Shown here: positions 6,837 through 10,444 of the stretch, piece by piece
Layout: every line of letters begins with the position of its first letter
Numbering within the stretch: position 1 is the stretch's first letter
NCBI RefSeq assembly: GCF_937875265.1
Contig: NZ_CALLXM010000094.1
Coordinates: 1 to 10,444, forward strand
From: an uncultured Acetobacter sp.
GTDB taxonomy: Bacteria > Pseudomonadota > Alphaproteobacteria > Acetobacterales > Acetobacteraceae
DNA length: 10,444 bases
Reading direction: 5' to 3'
Notes under the pieces: generated by a model
Told to the model about the DNA's origin: nothing
Database searches by the model: none
Seen by the model: only the letters and a program-made list of their open reading frames with translations
Program-made: the position numbers and the translations under genes

Positions 6837-8206
6837 TCATTGTTGTGGGGGCCGGCCCTGCGGGTACACGTGCTGCGCAAACGCTTGCTCAGGCCGGCCT
6901 TCGCCCTGTCGTGCTGGATGAGAACCGCCTGCAAGGCGGCCAGATTTACCGCAGGCAGCCAGAAAATTTCTCACGCCCTGCATCCAAGCTGTACGGGGCC
7001 TCTGCACGCTCCGCGACAGCCCTGCACACTGCGTTTGAAGCCCTTTTACCGCATATAGACTATCGCCCTGAAACGCTGGCGTGGGGCATCTCCAGCAACC
7101 AGTTGCTGACAGAGCATCATCAGCACGTTGAAACTCTGCCCTTTGACGCCATGATTATTGCCGCGGGGGCCACGGACCGCATCATGCCCTGCCCTGGCTG
7201 GACCTTACCCGGCGTGTTCACGCTGGGAGGAGCCCAAATTGCGCTCAAGGCGCAGGCCTGCACCATTGGAGCCGCACCCATCTTCATGGGAACAGGGCCG
7301 CTGCTCTACCTGGTTGCCTGGCAGTATCTCCGCGCAGGCGTCAAACCACGTGCTGTGCTGGATACATCGTCTTTCAAAACACGCATGAAGGGGCTGAGCG
7401 GTCTGCGCCATCGCCCTGCCATACTGGCGCAGGGCATACGTTACATGGCCGACCTGCTACGAACCGGCGTGCCGCTCCATGCAGGCATCACGCCAGTCAG
7501 GGTGGAAAAGCAGGAAAACGACACGGATCTGAGGGTGCGTGGCGTCACATGGCGCACTGCCCGGGGGCAGCTTCGCCATACTGAAGGCGATGCTGTGGGG
7601 ATAGGGTACGGCCTGCGATCGGAAACACAGCTTGCCGACCTGCTGAAATGTGATTTTGCATTTGATGCGCTCTCCCGCCAATGGTTGCCCGTCACGGATG
7701 AGGATGGCGCAACTTCACAAAAAGGAATTTATCTAGCGGGTGACGGCGCAGGCATCCGGGGTGCGGATGCTGCGGAAAGTGCCGGTGAGCTTGCTGCTCT
7801 GCGGTGCCTTGCAGACCTCGGCCGCCCTGTGGCCCAAAAAGAGGTCGAGTGCCTTCGCGACGCACTAAAACCCATGAATGCCTTCCGGCACGGACTGGAA
7901 ACAGGTTTCCCTTGGCCCTGGAAAAATGCGGCTGATCTGCCGGATGAAACCGTGATCTGCCGCTGTGAAAACGTGACTGCGGGAGACATTCGCCGCGCAG
8001 CAGGCCCGCTGGATGCGCCGGAAGTCAACCGCGCTAAGGCTTTTGTCCGTGTAGGCATGGGCCGGTGCCAGGGCCGCATGTGCGGACTGGCGGGAACCGA
8101 AATTCTGGCTGCGGCCCGTAACATCCCCATTGAAGAGGCCGGGCGCATCCGTAGCGCTGCCCCGGTCAAACCGCTACCTGCCAAAATCCGGGGGATTATG
8201 ACATGA
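6821..8206 (+). CDS. FAD/NAD(P)-binding oxidoreductase with C-terminal BFD-like Fe-S domain (OoxA/HcnB type)
   Basis: 461 residues. The N-terminal Rossmann motif GAGPAG (10-15) binds FAD. LQGGQIYRR (37-45), ATDR with PCPGWTLPGVFTLGGAQ (117-139), a second nucleotide-binding turn at MGTGP (156-160) and the FAD-contacting LAGDGAGIRG (305-314) follow in family order. The C-terminal part carries CRCENV (380-385) and GRCQGRMCG (414-422), giving Cys380, Cys382, Cys416 and Cys421 in the C-x-C-x33-C-x4-C pattern of BFD-like [2Fe-2S] domains. This is the layout of octopine/nopaline oxidase subunit A, HcnB and the alpha subunit of D-hydroxyproline dehydrogenase. It should act with the small ferredoxin-like protein upstream and the DAO-type subunit downstream. 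It starts 16 nt inside the previous gene with AGAGG shortly before ATG 6821, and shares ATGA with the next gene. Confidence 0.9.
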   Translation: MDKPVVIVVGAGPAGTRAAQTLAQAGLRPVVLDENRLQGGQIYRRQPENFSRPASKLYGASARSATALHTAFEALLPHIDYRPETLAWGISSNQLLTEHHQHVETLPFDAMIIAAGATDRIMPCPGWTLPGVFTLGGAQIALKAQACTIGAAPIFMGTGPLLYLVAWQYLRAGVKPRAVLDTSSFKTRMKGLSGLRHRPAILAQGIRYMADLLRTGVPLHAGITPVRVEKQENDTDLRVRGVTWRTARGQLRHTEGDAVGIGYGLRSETQLADLLKCDFAFDALSRQWLPVTDEDGATSQKGIYLAGDGAGIRGADAAESAGELAALRCLADLGRPVAQKEVECLRDALKPMNAFRHGLETGFPWPWKNAADLPDETVICRCENVTAGDIRRAAGPLDAPEVNRAKAFVRVGMGRCQGRMCGLAGTEILAAARNIPIEEAGRIRSAAPVKPLPAKIRGIMT

Positions 8207-9360
8207 GCCAGCCTGTTACCCCCACCACTGCGCGGGCCGATGTCATTATTGTCGGCGGCGGCCTGATGGGAGCCGCGACTGCTTTCTTTTCACGCCAGCG
8301 TGGGCTTTCGGTTATTCTGCTTGAACGTGATCTTGTGGGCCAATACGCATCTGGCACCAATTTTGGCAATGTCCGCCGCCAAGGGCGCTTTTTGCCACAG
8401 CTGCCGCTTGCCAACCGCTCCCGTGTGATCTGGGGACGGTTACCTGAACTGATTGGGGAAGACGTCGAATTTCTGCCCAGCGGGCACGTACGTGTTGCCT
8501 TCAAGCAACAGGACAGCGCGCGGCTGGAGCAGTATGCGCAGGACTGCAAACCTTACGGTCTGGAACTGGAGCTTTACAGCGGACGCAAGGCCGTAGAGCG
8601 TTTCCCCATGCTTTCCCCGGATGTGGACTGCGCGTCCTTCTCTCCTCTTGATGGCCATGCCAACCCCCGTCTTGCAGCTCCCGCCTTTGGTCGCGCGGCA
8701 CGGCGAGCTGGTGCCACCGTGCTGGAGGGAGCGGAAGTCACCAACATCACCCGTACCTCTGAAGATTTTGTGGTGGAGACAGCCAAAAGCCAGCGCTTTA
8801 CCGCCCCTCTGCTGCAAATTTCCAGCGGCGCATGGGCGCAGAAAATGGCTGCGGCTTTTGGGGAAAATCTGCCATTCACCCCCAAGGCCCCGCAAATGGG
8901 CGTAACCGAACCGGTACCCTACCGCATTCAGCCGGTGATTGGCTATGCGTCATGGGTGGAAGAGGAAGGCGTGTATCTCCGGCAGGTGAAGCGCGGCAAC
9001 ATTATCTTTGGCGGCGGCCAGCGCGGCACTGTGGACCTTGTGGCCAAACGCGCCCGGCTGGACCCGCTGAATACCGTCCGGCAAATGCCGCATCTGGAAC
9101 GCATCCTGCCTGATTTTGCCCGCCTGCGCGTGATCCGCACCTGGGCGGGAATTGAAGGCTATACCGAGGATGATCTACCCGTAATGGGCCCGAGTGCCCG
9201 CATTCCGGGCCTCTATTATGCCTTTGGCTTTTGCGGGCACGGGTTTCAGCTTGGGCCGGGTGTAGGTGCCACCATGGCAGACCTTCTGGCAACAGGGCAG
9301 ACGGAAATCCCCCTCGCGCCGTTCAGCATTGCCCGGTTTGCCCAACCCTCCGCACAATAG
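8203..9360 (+). CDS. DAO-family FAD oxidase subunit (OoxB/HcnC type)
   Basis: 385 residues. The FAD-binding fold starts at VIIVGGGLMGAATAF (14-28) with acidic Glu41 at the end of the second strand (VILLERD), followed by GTNFGNVRRQGR (51-62), a region rich in basic residues near the flavin. The C-terminal GLYYAFGFCGHGFQLGPGVG (336-355) is the typical closing FAD/substrate motif of the glycine/sarcosine/D-amino acid oxidase family. It is probably the catalytic subunit that oxidises the C-N bond of an amino acid, secondary amine or opine, passing electrons to the two Fe-S/flavin partners. The start overlaps the previous stop by 4 nt (ATGA), typical of translational coupling. Hydrogen cyanide synthase HcnC is a relative, but nothing here shows that glycine is the substrate. 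There is no signal peptide. Confidence 0.9.
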   Translation: MSQPVTPTTARADVIIVGGGLMGAATAFFSRQRGLSVILLERDLVGQYASGTNFGNVRRQGRFLPQLPLANRSRVIWGRLPELIGEDVEFLPSGHVRVAFKQQDSARLEQYAQDCKPYGLELELYSGRKAVERFPMLSPDVDCASFSPLDGHANPRLAAPAFGRAARRAGATVLEGAEVTNITRTSEDFVVETAKSQRFTAPLLQISSGAWAQKMAAAFGENLPFTPKAPQMGVTEPVPYRIQPVIGYASWVEEEGVYLRQVKRGNIIFGGGQRGTVDLVAKRARLDPLNTVRQMPHLERILPDFARLRVIRTWAGIEGYTEDDLPVMGPSARIPGLYYAFGFCGHGFQLGPGVGATMADLLATGQTEIPLAPFSIARFAQPSAQ

Positions 9361-9536
9361 GCATCTGGGCAAGGCATTTCTTCTCGCACGGGCAACGGAT
9401 TTTTAACGCAGCATATTCTGTTGTCCCTTTTTCAAGATACAGAACTCTCTGCTGCAGAATGCAAAAAAGCAGTAGCAACCACCTCATGTAGTATGTTGTC
9501 ATATCGTAACATTAACTCAGACGGACAGGAAACATC
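9361..9536 (+). other. Intergenic stretch before the HAD gene
   Basis: 176 bases, more AT-rich than the genes on either side. It contains several T- and A-runs (around 9400, 9428-9432, 9463-9468) but no hairpin followed by a T-run that would count as a terminator. A weak CTGCT...AGCAG pairing exists around 9449-9472. TTGTCA (9496-9501) has no -10 at the right distance. A promoter for the HAD gene may lie here, but none stands out. AGGA 6 nt before ATG 9537 is the ribosome binding site. Confidence 0.4.
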
Positions 9537-10205
9537 ATGACGACGTTCAAGCCGAAATTCGTAACGTTTGACTGCTATGGCACTCTGACCCGCTTCCGGA
9601 TGAGCGACATGGCTCGGGAACTGTATGCAGATGCCATTCCCACTGAAGGGATGGACCAGTTCTGCAAGGACTTCGCAGCCTATCGGCTGGATGAGGTGCT
9701 GGGCCCGTGGCAGCCCTACCGCTATGTGCTGCTCAATGCGATGGAACGCACATGCAAGAAATGGAACATTCCTTTCTCCCCGGAAACTGCCAACAAGTTC
9801 TATGAAGCTGTCCCGACCTGGGGGCCGTGGGATGATGTGCCTGCAGGTCTGGCCAAGGTTGCCAAAGAAGTCCCGCTGGTCATTCTCTCCAATGCGTCCA
9901 ACACGCAGATTCACTCTAACGTGGCCAAGCTGGGCGCTCCCGTGCATGCCGTGTTTACCGCTGAAGATGCGCAGGCCTACAAGCCGCACATGAGGGCATT
10001 TGAATACATGCTGGACGTCCTTGGTTGCGGGCCGGAAGATATTCTTCATGTCTCTTCCTCCCTGCGATATGACCTGATGACCGCGCATGATCTGGGTATT
10101 CGCAACAAGGTGTTTGTTGCCCGCGGGCACGAACCCTCCACCCCCTATTATGGCTACACCGAAATTCCCGATATCGGTGGATTACCGGGCGTTCTGGGTC
10201 TGTAA
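9537..10205 (+). CDS. HAD-superfamily hydrolase, type II haloacid dehalogenase-like
   Basis: 222 residues, the normal length for subfamily I haloacid dehalogenase-like hydrolases. Motif I is TFDCYGTL with nucleophile Asp12; the dehalogenase-type Arg appears as Arg50 in AAYRLDEVLG; motif II is LSNAS with Ser118 and Asn119; motif III Lys149 is in AYKP; the acidic motif IV is HVSSSLRYDL with Asp179. The pattern around motif IV differs from proven L-2-haloacid dehalogenases, which have S-S-N followed by an Asp three residues on: here the Asn is replaced by Ser175 and the Asp lies one residue further. Dehalogenation is therefore doubtful; a phosphatase or other hydrolase acting on a pathway intermediate, or metabolite repair, is as likely. 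It lies 176 nt after the oxidase genes, same strand, AGGA 6 nt before ATG. Confidence is high for the fold, low for the reaction. Confidence 0.88.
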   Translation: MTTFKPKFVTFDCYGTLTRFRMSDMARELYADAIPTEGMDQFCKDFAAYRLDEVLGPWQPYRYVLLNAMERTCKKWNIPFSPETANKFYEAVPTWGPWDDVPAGLAKVAKEVPLVILSNASNTQIHSNVAKLGAPVHAVFTAEDAQAYKPHMRAFEYMLDVLGCGPEDILHVSSSLRYDLMTAHDLGIRNKVFVARGHEPSTPYYGYTEIPDIGGLPGVLGL

Positions 10206-10207
10206 GC

Positions 10208-10220
10208 CCCCCGCCGGGGG
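10208..10220 (+). repeat. Short GC hairpin after the HAD gene
   Basis: CCCCC-GCC-GGGGG can form a 5-bp GC stem with a 3-nt loop, beginning 2 nt after the HAD stop codon. The following bases (AGAAAGG) are not a T-run, so terminator function is uncertain. Its position in the gap before the next gene would fit partial termination or message stabilisation. Confidence 0.35.
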
Positions 10221-10290
10221 AGAAAGGCCTGTTCTGGTAGGCACGCCTCCCCCATCCAGTCCCGCTCTTTACCCCAGCCGGAGCGTGTTG

Positions 10291-10444
10291 ATGCTGAACC
10301 GACGCGACATGATGAAACAGGGCGCACGTCTGGCCGCAGCCAGTTTTTGTGCTGCGCGGTCACGGTCGCACACAGCGTTTGCAGTGGCATCCAGCACTTC
10401 CGTTTACGGCCAGACCGGCCCCTCTCCACGCGTGGGGGGACATG
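10291..10444 (+). CDS. Tat-exported protein, N-terminus only (possible ABC transporter binding protein)
   Basis: 51 codons from ATG 10291 to the window edge, no stop reached. GGAG (10280-10283) lies 7 nt before the ATG. The N-terminus MLNRRDMMKQGARLAAASF has a twin-arginine motif (N-R-R-D-M-M-K, close to S/T-R-R-x-F-L-K) followed by a short, weakly hydrophobic region and a possible AFA cleavage site at 29-31, so the product is expected to be exported folded by the Tat system. No mature-protein domain is visible yet. In catabolic loci of this kind such a gene is often the periplasmic solute-binding protein of an ABC importer for amines or amino acids; that is inference from context only. A Tat-exported enzyme is an alternative. 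Confidence 0.6.
   Translation, partial: MLNRRDMMKQGARLAAASFCAARSRSHTAFAVASSTSVYGQTGPSPRVGGH

Noticed and set aside
6537..9360. Hydrogen cyanide synthase hcnABC
   Set aside because: Gene order and sizes match, but the same architecture occurs in opine oxidases and hydroxyproline dehydrogenases, and the aminotransferase/amidohydrolase context does not suggest cyanogenesis.
9432..10130. 232-codon minus-strand frame opposite the HAD gene
   Set aside because: It mirrors the HAD codons; the plus-strand protein has clear HAD motifs and a ribosome binding site.
1..10444. CRISPR array, rRNA or intact tRNA genes
   Set aside because: I saw no regularly spaced repeats and no recognisable RNA gene.

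Overview
The window looks like a chromosomal stretch of an alphaproteobacterium. GC-rich coding sequence, the family mix and an IS5-type transposase remnant fit an acetic acid bacterium (Acetobacteraceae) best, but that is an inference from style, with no rRNA or other marker to prove it. Most of the window is one catabolic locus built around a divergent intergenic region at about 4856-5099.

Left edge (1-1088). A minus-strand reading frame runs off the left end (583 to 1, at least 194 codons, Trp-rich, unrecognised). Next comes about 290 bases without a gene that I can support, containing a perfect 9-bp inverted repeat (781-806). A decayed fragment of an IS5-family transposase (873-1088) ends against the last codons of the catabolic locus, so this is an old mobile-element scar at its border.

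Leftward operon (4855 down to 1085). An NAD(P)-dependent aldehyde dehydrogenase (GTG start with a good ribosome binding site), an M20-family amidohydrolase 7 nt downstream, and a tartrate/D-malate dehydrogenase-type beta-decarboxylating dehydrogenase 47 nt further on.

Rightward operon (5100 to the right edge). A class III omega-aminotransferase; a perfect 10-bp stem-loop in the gap after it; a tightly overlapped set of three genes encoding a small [2Fe-2S] protein, an FAD/NAD(P) oxidoreductase with a C-terminal BFD-like iron-sulfur domain, and a DAO-family FAD oxidase (the architecture of opine oxidases, hydrogen cyanide synthase and D-hydroxyproline dehydrogenase); a HAD hydrolase annotated by similarity as type II haloacid dehalogenase but with an altered active-site motif; and the start of a Tat-exported protein, perhaps a binding protein of an ABC importer, cut by the right edge.

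Taken together, the genes could take up and degrade an amine or N-substituted amino acid. The amidohydrolase would remove an N-acyl group, the three-subunit flavoenzyme would oxidise a C-N bond, the aminotransferase and aldehyde dehydrogenase would turn a terminal amine into a carboxylate, and the malate/tartrate-type dehydrogenase would feed a hydroxy-diacid to central metabolism. The substrate cannot be read from the sequence. Each family is known, but this particular combination is the most interesting thing here.
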